The notes: generated by a model not told the origin, from the sequence alone. Counted from the first letter of the stretch, positions 1 to 8,118 are shown. The stretch: DNA of 40,523 nt from Caballeronia glathei (GCF_000698595.1 NZ_JFHC01000070.1:1-40523); one strand, 5' to 3'. Translations and numbers: made by a program.

Positions 1-112
1 ACACGCGCGTCGAATGATGAAAGAGCAGATCCGACTCTGTGTCGCGAACGAGTTCGGTGGCGGCGCGCGCCATCTTGCTGTCGGGAATCTTGATGCCGGC
101 GATCGTACTCAT
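1..112 (-). CDS. HD-domain hydrolase (cyanamide hydratase-like), N-terminal fragment
   Basis: Only the first 37 codons lie in the window; the gene continues past the left edge. The start is the ATG at 112-110, preceded by GGAGG with five bases of spacing on the minus strand. The peptide begins MSTIAGIKIPDSK and ends LLFHHSTRV. I recognise this from memory as the N-terminus of HD-superfamily metal-dependent hydrolases often annotated as cyanamide hydratase-like. The HHSxRV segment is where the first HD-fold histidine normally sits. The HD pair itself and the later metal ligands are outside the window, so catalytic competence cannot be judged. The gene points away from everything else here and its promoter must lie to the right, in the 113-1142 gap. 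Confidence 0.72.
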   Translation of the reverse strand, partial: MSTIAGIKIPDSKMARAATELVRDTESDLLFHHSTRV

Positions 113-1142
113 GCTTACCTCCAGGATGCGCCCGGTCGCACCGCGCTCGATCTGCGCGGGCTTGACGAAGCTGCGTTGGCAAATTGCTTCACTTCCTCTT
201 CTGGACTTCGGATTGCCAATCAAGGTGTCTGGAAGGGCCACTTCGTATCACGTTGCCAGACGCCGCTTGTCGCTTCGCTCCGAAGACCTCGTCCGAGGAA
301 GTCCATGCCCAAAGTATCCGGGTCCGACAAGTCACTTTCAATCGAATCGATGCGTCGTTTGGGGCCAACGAGACGGCGCTTCCTGCCAGCGCTTCCGGTT
401 TGTACCGGAGCGCCTACACCGGTACAGAAGTTCGTCTTCGCGAAGATGCTTACTGCGCCTTCACCTCGGAAGAACCCTGAACCTTCAAAGGGGCTTGTTC
501 GGGAGAACGGTCCGCAGGCTCAATGTAGTTCACTCGAAGACGCGGCTTCCATTGAACAAATGGTGTCCTGGGTAACGAGCTGGGATGAGTCGGCTATACG
601 CAGGTATGAGTGGGCGAACAGGGACACGGGGTTATCCCTGCGGCAATGTTCGCTGGCTGGCCTAACGTGTCACGAATGCCCGGTCCACGTGCACGAATCG
701 GACCTTTCGGGCAGGTCAGGACCGGACGCACCGACCGCCGATAAGCGCCGCTTTGCACCGCTGGCAGAAAACGGCGTGCGTATGGCGGAGCCTGATGTCC
801 CCATTCACTTGCAAGCGATTGCTCATTGAAGATACTGATAATTTTTCCTCTGGAAGACCACGCAGGCCGCCCGTGCGGGCGTTGATCACGATGACCAGTC
901 GAGCGCCGGTACGTGACACCGGAATCGTTGCCGTGTCGCGCTGCATGAAGGTGCCCTCGAGACGACACACGATCGCATGACGATTGTCCCCGGCAACGGG
1001 ACACGCAGACGTTCTCGGCCTGCGAAGCCAGCTCCGCGAGAAGCGCACTGCCCGACCCAGGCACCGCTCCTACACGGCGGGCCGCTTGACGCGGCGGAAG
1101 GGTCATTCGCGGAACTGATCCGTCATGCGAGAGGACCATTGA
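113..1142. other. 1 kb gene-poor stretch
   Basis: I find no convincing gene here. Base composition is visibly less GC-rich than in the neighbouring genes, and every open frame has arginine- and serine-rich translations without recognisable motifs or a ribosome binding site. The stretch must hold the promoter of the HD-domain gene (minus) and that of the sigma factor (plus). It contains a cluster of short inverted repeats around 394-446, listed separately. A decayed gene is possible, but no family could be named. Confidence 0.5.
394..446. repeat. Cluster of overlapping inverted repeats and a 12-bp palindrome
   Basis: Three perfect dyads sit within 53 bases. TCCGGT/ACCGGA (394-399 and 404-409) has a 4-base loop. 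GTACCGG/CCGGTAC (402-408 and 419-425) has a 10-base spacer. TCTTCGCGAAGA (435-446) is a perfect 12-bp palindrome. The first two share bases, so they would be mutually exclusive as RNA hairpins. They could be operator half-sites or the remains of a structured transcript; neither function is shown. Confidence 0.45.
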
Positions 1143-1706
1143 ATGCATGACCCTGTAATGAACTTTGCTGAACAAGACAAGTGCAAGCGACCGGGAGATG
1201 CAGAAGCCCGCGTCGAAAACGGCCAGAACGCGGGACTGCCGCCTTACGAAGACGTCCTCGCCCGCATCTGGGCCTTTGCGCTGCGCCTGTCCAACGACGA
1301 AGGCGAAGCGGCTCGACTGGTAGAGCAAGCCTACCAGCGGGAGCTGAACGATTCGAATGCCAGTCAGACCTCTACCATCCTGTTACGCCTGTACAAGGCG
1401 ATTCATTCGGCATGGGAGCATGCGCGACGCGAAGGAAAGGCCCCCGCACGAGACACAGGTCCCAAATGGCAGCCATCGATCGCTGCAAAAGGCTCCTCGT
1501 TGCACAGCAAGATCATCGCGGCCGTCGGCTGCCTGCCCGATGCCGAGCGAGTCGTGATTCTGCTCTCGGCGGTTGAGGGCCTGGGAAATGACGAGATCGC
1601 CGTCATCCTTGGCATCACGCTGTCGGTCGTCTCCGACCGTCTGATTCGCGCGATCAGGATCATCGGCGAGCACGCGGCCAACTGGCAGAACGATCGTTCG
1701 CTGTGA
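1143..1706 (+). CDS. ECF-like sigma-70 family RNA polymerase sigma factor
   Basis: This 187-residue protein has the two-helical-domain layout of extracytoplasmic-function sigma factors. A region-2-like segment (about residues 31-95) contains LARIWAFALRLSNDEGEA and LLRLYKAIHSAWEHARR. A region-4 helix-turn-helix (about 124-177) contains LPDAERVVILLSAVEG and DEIAVILGITLSVVSDRL. Such proteins direct RNA polymerase to a small promoter set. The start at 1143 follows GAGAGGA by seven bases. An internal ATG at 1158 is possible but less well placed. Region 2 is divergent: the usual aspartate-rich DAEDLVQ stretch reads EAARLVEQ. No anti-sigma gene adjoins it; the next gene is convergent, 41 bases away. 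The target regulon cannot be inferred from the sequence. Confidence 0.8.
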   Translation: MHDPVMNFAEQDKCKRPGDAEARVENGQNAGLPPYEDVLARIWAFALRLSNDEGEAARLVEQAYQRELNDSNASQTSTILLRLYKAIHSAWEHARREGKAPARDTGPKWQPSIAAKGSSLHSKIIAAVGCLPDAERVVILLSAVEGLGNDEIAVILGITLSVVSDRLIRAIRIIGEHAANWQNDRSL

Positions 1707-1747
1707 TCGCATGCTCTGCGAATCACGTCCTGAACCCAGGCGTACCT

Positions 1748-2251
1748 TCACCCTTGCAGCAGGAATGCGTCGAGCCGGTCGAACGTGCCGCCATAGCCCT
1801 GTTCGAGCGACGGGCGCAATGCCTCGAAGTATTCGCGCTCCGCATCCACCTCGCCGAACGGTTCCGCACGCAATGTGACGGTTGTGTGTTCGGCATGCCC
1901 GGCGAATGTGACGAAATTGCGAATTTCGAGCGGGCAGCTTTCGCTAAAGGGCGCCCGCGCAATGCCGCATCGTTCGTTCGAAAAGGAATTGAGCCACACG
2001 ATGCGCTCCTGCGCGACGATCTCGCGATAGTTGAAGCGGCCCCACATCGTGGGCGCGCCCTCGAAATTCATCGCGTAATGAAAGAACCCTCCGGGCCTGA
2101 ACTCGAAGCAGCGGATATCGATTGAACACCCCTTTGGCCCCCACCACTGTTTAAGCTGGCGGGCTTCGCTCCACGCCTCCCACACGACGGCACGCGGCAG
2201 CGCGAACTGGCGCGTGATCGTGAATACTGACTGATCGTCATTCATGGACAT
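1748..2251 (-). CDS. SRPBCC/AHSA1-family protein
   Basis: This 167-residue protein belongs to the START-like SRPBCC fold, AHSA1 branch (activator of Hsp90 ATPase homologue 1-like). The early ITRQFALPRAVVWEAW and LKQWWGPKG segments, together with the pattern FRPGGFFHYAM, are characteristic. The family binds small hydrophobic ligands and has no fixed enzymatic role. The start chosen is the ATG at 2251, preceded by AAGGA six to seven bases upstream; an ATG at 2245 is the alternative. It overlaps the end of the upstream ArsR gene by 14 bases, so the two are almost certainly translated together. Pairing of ArsR-type regulators with AHSA1 proteins is a common bacterial arrangement. The ligand is unknown. 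Confidence 0.85.
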   Translation of the reverse strand: MSMNDDQSVFTITRQFALPRAVVWEAWSEARQLKQWWGPKGCSIDIRCFEFRPGGFFHYAMNFEGAPTMWGRFNYREIVAQERIVWLNSFSNERCGIARAPFSESCPLEIRNFVTFAGHAEHTTVTLRAEPFGEVDAEREYFEALRPSLEQGYGGTFDRLDAFLLQG

Positions 2252-2594
2252 TCTTCTTTCCTTTCCCCGCCGGTGGCCGGGTTGACTGCAAAAAAGCATC
2301 GAGCCGCTCGAAGCGCTCTTCCCACAAATTGCGATACACGTCGACCCACTGCGCGATGTCTCTCAGCCGCGCCGCCTCCAGACGGCAAGGCCGCGTCTGC
2401 GCCGCCCTGCCGCGCGAGATGAGACCTGCCTGCTCCAGCACCTTGAGATGCTTGGAGATGGATGGCTGCGTCATGTCGAATGGCTCGGCAAGCTCGGACA
2501 CCGTCGCCTCCCCGGCAGCCAGACGCGCGACGATGGCGCGCCGCGTCGGGTCGGCAAGCGCGGCAAATGCACGGCTCAATTCGTCTGAACGCAT
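2238..2594 (-). CDS. ArsR/SmtB-family transcriptional regulator
   Basis: This 118-residue winged-helix regulator has the ArsR signature ALADPTRRAIVARLAAGE, followed by the recognition helix region VSELAEPFDMTQPSISKHL and wing LEQAGLISRGR. No cysteine metal-binding motif such as CxC is visible, so a metal sensor role is unlikely. It resembles the metal-independent subgroup found with AHSA1 partners. The start was set at the ATG at 2594 because AAGGAAGG lies seven bases upstream. A TTG start at 2621 would put the coding region inside the promoter palindrome. The gene overlaps its downstream partner, and autoregulation through the palindrome at 2610-2633 is the simplest model. Confidence 0.88.
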   Translation of the reverse strand: MRSDELSRAFAALADPTRRAIVARLAAGEATVSELAEPFDMTQPSISKHLKVLEQAGLISRGRAAQTRPCRLEAARLRDIAQWVDVYRNLWEERFERLDAFLQSTRPPAGKGKKNVHE

Positions 2595-2609
2595 TGCATA
2601 GCCTTCCTT

Positions 2610-2633
2610 GTATATAGCCAAATGGGAATATAC
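2610..2633. promoter_or_regulatory. Putative ArsR operator (imperfect palindrome)
   Basis: The arms GTATAT (2610-2615) and ATATAC (2628-2633) are perfect inverted copies separated by 12 bases. The full 12-base half-sites match at 9 positions. The site lies 15 bases upstream of the chosen ArsR start, and its AT content contrasts sharply with the GC-rich flank. ArsR-family repressors typically bind such dyads over their own promoter, hence the assignment. Binding itself is inferred. Confidence 0.6.
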
Positions 2634-2874
2634 GGCGGGCGGGCGCAGGTGTCAACGACAAGGCCCTGGCCGCACGTTGCGCCGCGTTTCCTGCGCGCCT
2701 CGATGTCAGCCGGCCTATTGCAAGGCCAGGAGATTTGATTGAGTATCTGCATGGTTGCAGTCGTGCCAAGCCGGGCATCCGGATGCCGATTTCGAGGGTG
2801 CCTTCCGTTTCCTGCCCTGAGCGCCCCCGCAAGCTTCTTCACGGCGCTCTCGCGTGTATGCTTTCGGAGGTCTC

Positions 2875-3630
2875 ATGAAAGTCGAAGAAGTGCGCGGAAC
2901 TGCGTTTTCGATGCCGCTGGCGAGCCCGGCCTATCCGATCGGACCGTACGTGTTCGTCGATCGCGAATTCATGATCATCACGTACCGCACCGATATCGAG
3001 AAGCTGCGTGCGCTCGTGCCGGAGCCGCTGGAGGTCTATACGGATCTCGTCCACTACGAGTTCATCCGCATGCCGAATTCCACGGGTTTCGGCGACTACA
3101 CGGAAAGCGGCCAGGTCATTCCCGTCAAGTTCGAGGGCAAGCCGGGCGCCTACACGCATGCGATGTATCTGGACGATCATCCGCCGATCGCGGGCGGCCG
3201 CGAGCTCTGGGGATTTCCGAAGAAGCTCGCATCGCCCAGGCTGGAAACGCATATCGACGCACTGGTGGGGACGCTCGATTTCGGACCGGTGCGCATCGCG
3301 ACCGGCACCATGGGCTACAAGCACACGACACTCGATGCCGAAGCCGAACGCGTGAAGATGAGCGGCGACAACTACCTGCTCAAGATCATTCCGCATGTGG
3401 ACGGCACGCCGCGCATCTGCGAAATCGTCCGCTATCACCTGAAGGATATTCACATCAAGGGCGCGTGGGGCGGGCCGGCCTCGCTGTCGCTCTCTTCGCA
3501 CGCGCTCGCGCCCGTCGGTGAGTTGCCGGTGCTGGAAGTCGTCGAGGCGCGGCACATCATTGCGGACCTCACGCTCGCGCTGGGCGAGGTCGTGTTCGAC
3601 TACCTGTCGGACGACGCACGAAGCCGCTGA
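2875..3630 (+). CDS. adc: Acetoacetate decarboxylase
   Basis: Acetoacetate decarboxylase converts acetoacetate to acetone and CO2 through a Schiff base on an active-site lysine. The 251-residue length fits the family. The segment ELWGFPKKLASP (about residues 111-122) carries the paired lysines, the second position group forming the Schiff base. VHYEFIRMPNSTGFGDYTE is also typical. The ATG at 2875 follows GGAGG by four bases, so I prefer it to an upstream in-frame start at 2854. The next gene on the same strand is a patatin-like lipase, 144 bases on, suggesting joint use in polyhydroxybutyrate, acetoacetate or lipid turnover. Some ADC-superfamily members have other substrates, so the exact substrate is not certain. 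Confidence 0.88.
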   Translation: MKVEEVRGTAFSMPLASPAYPIGPYVFVDREFMIITYRTDIEKLRALVPEPLEVYTDLVHYEFIRMPNSTGFGDYTESGQVIPVKFEGKPGAYTHAMYLDDHPPIAGGRELWGFPKKLASPRLETHIDALVGTLDFGPVRIATGTMGYKHTTLDAEAERVKMSGDNYLLKIIPHVDGTPRICEIVRYHLKDIHIKGAWGGPASLSLSSHALAPVGELPVLEVVEARHIIADLTLALGEVVFDYLSDDARSR

Positions 3631-3703
3631 ACCCGCTGTCCCTTCCTTCCCGCCAGGGCGCTCGCGGCCTTGCGCGCGACGGTTGCGTGCAGGCGACGCC
3701 CCG

Positions 3704-3731
3704 GGTGTGACGGTGCACGCGCTGTCACACC
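3704..3731. repeat. Inverted repeat between adc and the patatin gene
   Basis: GGTGTGAC (3704-3711) and GTCACACC (3724-3731) form a perfect 8-bp dyad with a 12-base spacer, in the 144-base gap. No T-run follows, so it is not a classical terminator. It could be an operator, an mRNA-stability hairpin or a processing site between the two cistrons. Confidence 0.4.
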
Positions 3732-3774
3732 GCGACCGTCATGGTTCCGATCGTCGAACTCCAGTGAGGTTCAT

Positions 3775-5010
3775 ATGCCGCACGCAACGACACCCGACCC
3801 GTCGACGCTGAACGACAAGATCGCCCGGCACTACGAAACCGTCGCGCTCGTCCTGCAAGGCGGCGGCGCCCTCGGCTCCTATCAGGCGGGAGTGTACGAG
3901 GGGCTCGCCGAAGCGGGCATTCATCCGAACTGGGTCGCGGGCATCTCGATCGGCGCGCTGAACACTGCGATCATCGCGGGCAATGCGCCCGGGGCCCGCG
4001 TGGATGCGCTCAAGCAGTTCTGGGCGACCATCTGCCAGCCCGGTTCCTCGCTGCGGCTCTGGCCACCGGAAGTGGAGACGCACCTGTTCGGAACCTCCGA
4101 CACCTACCGGCAGGCATTTTCCGCGTGGTATGCCACGCGCGCGCTGGTGGAAGGCCAAAGCGGCTTCTTCGCGCCGCGCTTTCCGCCGCCTGTCGGGCCC
4201 TGGCCGCTCAAGGTGGCCGACGCGAGCCACTACAACACGGGCGCGCTCAAAAGCACGCTGGAACGATTCGCGGACTTCGAGCGCATCAATCGAGGCGGCA
4301 TGCGCGTATGCGTGGGAGCGGTGAATGTGGCGAGCGGCAATCTGACGTTCTTCGACAATCACGAAATCACGCTGAAAGCCGAGCACTTCATGGCCTCCGG
4401 CGCGTTGCCGCCGGGATTTCCCGCCGTCGAAGTGGATGGACAGTACTTCTGGGACGGCGGTCTCGTCTCCAATACGCCCTTGTCCCATGTGCTCGGGCAG
4501 ATCCCGAGGCGCGACACGCTCGCCTTTCAGGTCGATCTCTGGAGCGCGGAAGGCGACCTGCCGTCGAGCATGGCGCAAGTCGACGGCCGGACGAAGGACA
4601 TCCAGTACTCCAGCCGTACCCGCGCCGTCACGCACTACGTGCGGCACGATCAACTGCTGCGGCGCACGCTTCGCGAGGTGCTGCGCCACGTGAGCGCGGA
4701 AGAGCTCGAGCGCGACCCGTGGTGCAGGATCGCGGCGCGGATGTCGACTGACAAGCGCTACAACGTCGTCCAGCTGATCTACAAGGACAAGCCGTACGAG
4801 AACCACTTCAAGGATTTTCAGTTCGGCTTCAACACGATGCTGGACCACTGGTCCTCGGGTCTAGCCGACATTCGCGCAACGCTCGCCCATCCGGAATGGT
4901 TCGACCCGCCGGAAAACGAGGCCGGATTCGCGTCGCGGGACGTGCACGCGCCCACCAGCAGCGACCGCCTCGGCCCGAAGACGAGCACGGAGCATGAGGC
5001 GGGAATCTGA
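3775..5010 (+). CDS. Patatin-like phospholipase with C-terminal DUF3734
   Basis: Patatins are serine/aspartate dyad acyl hydrolases. In this 411-residue protein the oxyanion loop is GGGALGSYQAG (from residue 29). The nucleophile elbow GISIG places the serine at 58, and the catalytic aspartate is D227 in the WDGGLVSN motif. The remaining C-terminal part (about 280-400, with SSRTRAVTHYV and YENHFKDFQFG) matches the DUF3734 extension seen in many proteobacterial patatins. No signal peptide is apparent, so action is probably cytoplasmic or at the membrane's inner face. The start at 3775 follows GAGG by six bases; a longer TTG-initiated form from 3670 has a non-protein-like N-terminus. Substrate is unknown; the adc neighbour hints at acyl or hydroxyalkanoate metabolism. 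Confidence 0.88.
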   Translation: MPHATTPDPSTLNDKIARHYETVALVLQGGGALGSYQAGVYEGLAEAGIHPNWVAGISIGALNTAIIAGNAPGARVDALKQFWATICQPGSSLRLWPPEVETHLFGTSDTYRQAFSAWYATRALVEGQSGFFAPRFPPPVGPWPLKVADASHYNTGALKSTLERFADFERINRGGMRVCVGAVNVASGNLTFFDNHEITLKAEHFMASGALPPGFPAVEVDGQYFWDGGLVSNTPLSHVLGQIPRRDTLAFQVDLWSAEGDLPSSMAQVDGRTKDIQYSSRTRAVTHYVRHDQLLRRTLREVLRHVSAEELERDPWCRIAARMSTDKRYNVVQLIYKDKPYENHFKDFQFGFNTMLDHWSSGLADIRATLAHPEWFDPPENEAGFASRDVHAPTSSDRLGPKTSTEHEAGI

Positions 5011-5014
5011 ACCA

Positions 5015-5047
5015 TCGTCACGGCGCGCCGCGCGTGCGCCGTGACGA
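5015..5047 (+). terminator. Strong hairpin after the patatin gene
   Basis: TCGTCACGGCGC (5015-5026) and GCGCCGTGACGA (5036-5047) are a perfect 12-bp inverted repeat with a 9-base loop, starting 4 bases after the stop codon. There is no U-tract, as is common for GC-rich betaproteobacteria. It probably ends or stabilises the adc-patatin transcript. Confidence 0.6.
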
Positions 5048-5203
5048 CGGAAACCGGCAGACTGAAAGCACGGGACAACGCTTCCGGTCAGCCGGAGCGA
5101 CCCTCCGCGCCCGGCCGATGGCGAACGCCCGCGAGGCCCTGATGCGGCATCGATCCACGTGCTTCAGGCCCGGGCGAACGCCACCGTGCTCGCATGCGCG
5201 GCG

Positions 5204-7168
5204 TTATGAACCCAGGCGAACCTGCACGCCTGCCGCGCTATAAACAGGCGTGGCCTTGAAGCCGTCGACTGTCACGGTGGAGAAGCGGCCGCGCAGGCTG
5301 CTGCTGTCGATCAGGTCGAGCGTCGTGCCATTCTGCGGTGTAAAGCCGTTCACGAACTTCACGTGCAGCGTGCCGCCCAGAATGGTCGTCGCCCCCGTGA
5401 CGGCGAGCTTGCCCTGGTCGTTGGGCCCGACATCGAGTTCGAGCGTGGTGCCCGCCGCGAGTTGCGTGTACGCGCCCGCGATGGAGACGCGTCCTGGCGC
5501 GTGGCTCACGACCGTTCCGCTGGAGAGATAGACGTCTCCCTTGCCGAAAGCCTGTACCGAGTCTGCTTCGAGCGTGCCTCCCATCACCTGCGAGCCGCCG
5601 GCGTAGACGTTCATCCCGGCAAGCCTGAGCGTGCCCGTGCCTTGCAGCGTCAGCTTGCCCGCGCCGGATATGTCGTTGCTCCACGTGTCGGCCGCGTTGA
5701 AGCCGCCCTGCGACGCATCCATCGTCACGGACACGTTGCCGTTGAACACGCCGTAGCCGTCAGCGGCTGCAAAGAGATTCAGGCGGCCCCATCCTTCCGC
5801 GTCGTCGAGTGCGGGAAAGCCGGAGGGCAGCGCGGTCGTCTTCAGGACGACACGCCGCTGGTCCGCGCTGAGATACGGCAGGCGCGTTTCGAGCAGCACT
5901 TCCGCGCCCTTCGGCACCACGGCCGGGACGGTCGTGTCCCCGATCGGTCCGAAGCCGAACGTCAGCCGCCGCAGGTAGTTGGCCTTGTTCGTCGCGTGAT
6001 CGGCGAAGCGGTCAGTAGCCTGCGTGCCCGAGTGCGCGAACGCCGCGAACGTGCTTGCGCTGGTGGCGCTGAGTGCAATCAGCGTGCTGTGGGCCTGTGC
6101 GAACGCAGCTTGCTTGAGCGTCGAGTTATTCGGGTCCGAGAGATTGGCCGCCGTGAACGCTTCGCCCTGAACGCGGCCACCGCTGACATCGAGCGGCGAA
6201 TGCATGCCCGCGAAGATACGGTTCTCGCCCAGTTCCATGCCGCGGCTGATCATCTCCTGAAAGCGCTCGGGCACGACATAGGCCATCGCCAGCGCGTCGC
6301 GCATCGCTTCAGCGGTGTGGCCGCTCGGGAACCCGCCGTCGGTCGTCGGCGTCGGGCTCTCGGCGGGCACGAGTGCAGGCACGACGATCACGCTGTTGCT
6401 CCAGCGGTACGGCCGGGCGTATTTGTAGAAGCGCTTCGCCGGTTCCGTCGACGCATTGTTGCCCATCGCGTTGATGAAATCGACCACCTTGCCGAACTGG
6501 CTGTTCGCGCTGCCGCCGACGCCCGTGTTGTTGCCCGTGTCGTTGAAGAGCGTCGTGGTCGCTTCGGGAGGGATGGTCGTGATCGTCGTGGTCTGCTGGG
6601 CGGCAGTGCGCCACAGGCTCGTGAGCGGCCCCATGCCGTCCGTCACGCTATAGCCCTTGCCGCGGCGATCGTCGAAGTAGGCTGCGGCGGCCTGCGCATC
6701 GGTTCGGGTGGACGTCTCGGTTGCGGCGAACTGGATGTTCGCGTCCAGCACCGTGGGGTTCAGCTTGGTGCCGTTCGGGGTGCCGTCGTTCGGCAGGCCT
6801 GTCCAGGTCGACGTTACGACGGCCGGGAAAGATCCGACCGCCGGTGCCGACACGCCCGCATCCACCACTTCCGTGAGCGGCTGCCACAGCTTCAGGAACG
6901 CGCCGAGCACGCGCACGCCCGCATTGGTATCGAGCGTGGCAAAGCGCGCGTCGCCACGCTGGTTCGTCGCGATGGTATCGACCACGGCGGGCACGTTGGC
7001 AACCGGCGCCGAGTCGACGAAGCCCGGATCGGGCGGCGGAGGAGGCGCGGTATTGACGGTCTGCGAAGGCGCGGGCGAATCGTTACCGCCTCCGCATGCT
7101 GCTAAAGAAAGTGCGCTCGCCGCCACAATGGCGAGGTGCAGGCGTGAAGCCTTGAAGTGTGAAGACAT
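5204..7168 (-). CDS. PAP2-family phosphatase lipoprotein with autotransporter-like beta tail
   Basis: This 654-residue protein starts with a signal peptide ending in the lipobox LAAC, followed by a Gly/Ser/Pro-rich linker; it is predicted to be a lipoprotein. A class-A acid phosphatase/vanadium haloperoxidase (PAP2) core follows. K245-x6-R252-P253, PSGH at 281-284 and NRIFAGMH with H323 correspond to the three PAP2 motifs; the third has Asn where Ser is usual. From about residue 470 the protein changes to glycine-, threonine- and asparagine-rich beta repeats. One of them, GTLRLAGMNVYAGGSQVMGG, matches the passenger-associated (PATR) strand repeat of autotransporters. No C-terminal beta-barrel is present. 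The ATG at 7168 follows AGGGA by nine bases. It probably releases phosphate from organic substrates at the cell envelope. Confidence 0.8.
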   Translation of the reverse strand: MSSHFKASRLHLAIVAASALSLAACGGGNDSPAPSQTVNTAPPPPPDPGFVDSAPVANVPAVVDTIATNQRGDARFATLDTNAGVRVLGAFLKLWQPLTEVVDAGVSAPAVGSFPAVVTSTWTGLPNDGTPNGTKLNPTVLDANIQFAATETSTRTDAQAAAAYFDDRRGKGYSVTDGMGPLTSLWRTAAQQTTTITTIPPEATTTLFNDTGNNTGVGGSANSQFGKVVDFINAMGNNASTEPAKRFYKYARPYRWSNSVIVVPALVPAESPTPTTDGGFPSGHTAEAMRDALAMAYVVPERFQEMISRGMELGENRIFAGMHSPLDVSGGRVQGEAFTAANLSDPNNSTLKQAAFAQAHSTLIALSATSASTFAAFAHSGTQATDRFADHATNKANYLRRLTFGFGPIGDTTVPAVVPKGAEVLLETRLPYLSADQRRVVLKTTALPSGFPALDDAEGWGRLNLFAAADGYGVFNGNVSVTMDASQGGFNAADTWSNDISGAGKLTLQGTGTLRLAGMNVYAGGSQVMGGTLEADSVQAFGKGDVYLSSGTVVSHAPGRVSIAGAYTQLAAGTTLELDVGPNDQGKLAVTGATTILGGTLHVKFVNGFTPQNGTTLDLIDSSSLRGRFSTVTVDGFKATPVYSAAGVQVRLGS

Positions 7169-7479
7169 CGGCGTGATCCCTGGCATCAAAGGGTGAAGTA
7201 AAAAATGCCGCGATGCTAGAGGGCGCCAGTGTCACAATTATTAAACGAACCTCGATGTCCGCTTCGCCGTGCGCTTGCCGGAACGCAAGGCGACGATAGC
7301 GTTCGAATCGATGTGCATTACGGACACGTACGGCGCAGGCAGGTGTGCGCGTCGTGCAGCGGCGAATGGTCCACGCGCAACGAGACGCAGGCGGCCAGCG
7401 GACAGGGACGCACGGGCGTCGAAAGTACGACAGGGGCACGCGGATTCCACGCACCCCCGATGACCATCGAACGATCCGC
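7169..7479. other. Intergenic, 311 bases
   Basis: This gap separates two minus-strand genes and holds the promoter region of the PAP2 lipoprotein. The AT-rich patch around 7230-7250 (CAATTATTAAAC) is the likeliest promoter site. No convincing -35/-10 pair, operator or terminator was identified. Confidence 0.4.
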
Positions 7480-7797
7480 TCAGTGATGCAAGTAGATCGA
7501 TGTCAGCCCCACATCGTACAGCGGGTGAAACTCTGCACCGCCTTGCGATGTACCGTTCGTCACGCCGCCATAATCGGTCGACGCCGCGGCATCGCGTGGG
7601 CCGACGCGCGATTCGGCAGCCAGAATGCCCGCGGGATATTGCGCATGGTCGCTGCCGGCGTTATAGCCCGCCTGCTCCAGTTGCGCGAGTTGCGCCTGCA
7701 CCTCGGCGCGGGTGACCGGAGCGTCCGACTGTGCGAACGAGGTAATCGGCAAAGCAAGAAAAGCGGCAACGGTTACGATCTGAATAAGCGATTTCAT
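7480..7797 (-). CDS. DUF4148 domain-containing secreted protein
   Basis: This small 105-residue protein has a clear Sec signal peptide, with predicted cleavage after ITSFA at residue 22. The mature segment has the DUF4148 pattern: VTRAEVQAQLAQLEQAGY, then a short YPAGILAAE-type stretch. DUF4148 proteins are abundant, often multicopy periplasmic proteins of Burkholderiaceae; their function is unknown. The start is well supported by GGAGG eight bases upstream of the ATG at 7797. It stands alone: the next minus-strand gene is 311 bases on and the neighbour on the other side is divergent. Its C-terminus (SIYLHH) is histidine-ended but too short to call a metal site. Confidence 0.85.
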   Translation of the reverse strand: MKSLIQIVTVAAFLALPITSFAQSDAPVTRAEVQAQLAQLEQAGYNAGSDHAQYPAGILAAESRVGPRDAAASTDYGGVTNGTSQGGAEFHPLYDVGLTSIYLHH

Positions 7798-8118
7798 GAT
7801 GTGTACCTCCTTCTGTTGTTTGAACGCCTGAAGGGATCAGGACGTTGTCTGCCACGGACTTCACTATGGAGACGAAGAATGAGGAGCAAATGAGCACGCG
7901 AGTCGCGGGCCTGTGAACAGGAGGTTCGAGGTGTCCTTGAAGGAGCCGGATCGTCGTGCCGGGGCCAAATTCCGCACTCGCCGTCGACGCCCCTCGCCAA
8001 CGCTTTTGCTCGAAAGCCGACGGCCGTGCACACCGCGCGTATCATCTGATGCGGCGCTCAGGCTTCCTGGCGGCATGCGCCGCGACAGCGTCGGCAGCAA
8101 TCAACCGAAGGTGACCTC
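7798..8118. other. Divergent intergenic region, 321 bases
   Basis: This lies between the DUF4148 gene (minus) and the sheath gene (plus) and should contain both promoters. I see the Shine-Dalgarno sites of the two genes at its edges, but no convincing promoter hexamers, palindromes or small gene. Confidence 0.4.

Noticed and set aside
14..829. Plus-strand frame of 271 codons at the left edge
   Set aside because: Its start is antisense to the HD-domain gene and the rest has no protein-like features or Shine-Dalgarno.
716..1048. Minus-strand 110-codon frame left of the sigma factor
   Set aside because: Slightly protein-like in its middle, but no ribosome binding site and no recognisable family; not called.
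5363..7105. Long plus-strand frame opposite the PAP2 lipoprotein
   Set aside because: Arg/Val/Ala-rich antisense artefact; the minus-strand protein has complete PAP2 motifs and a lipobox.
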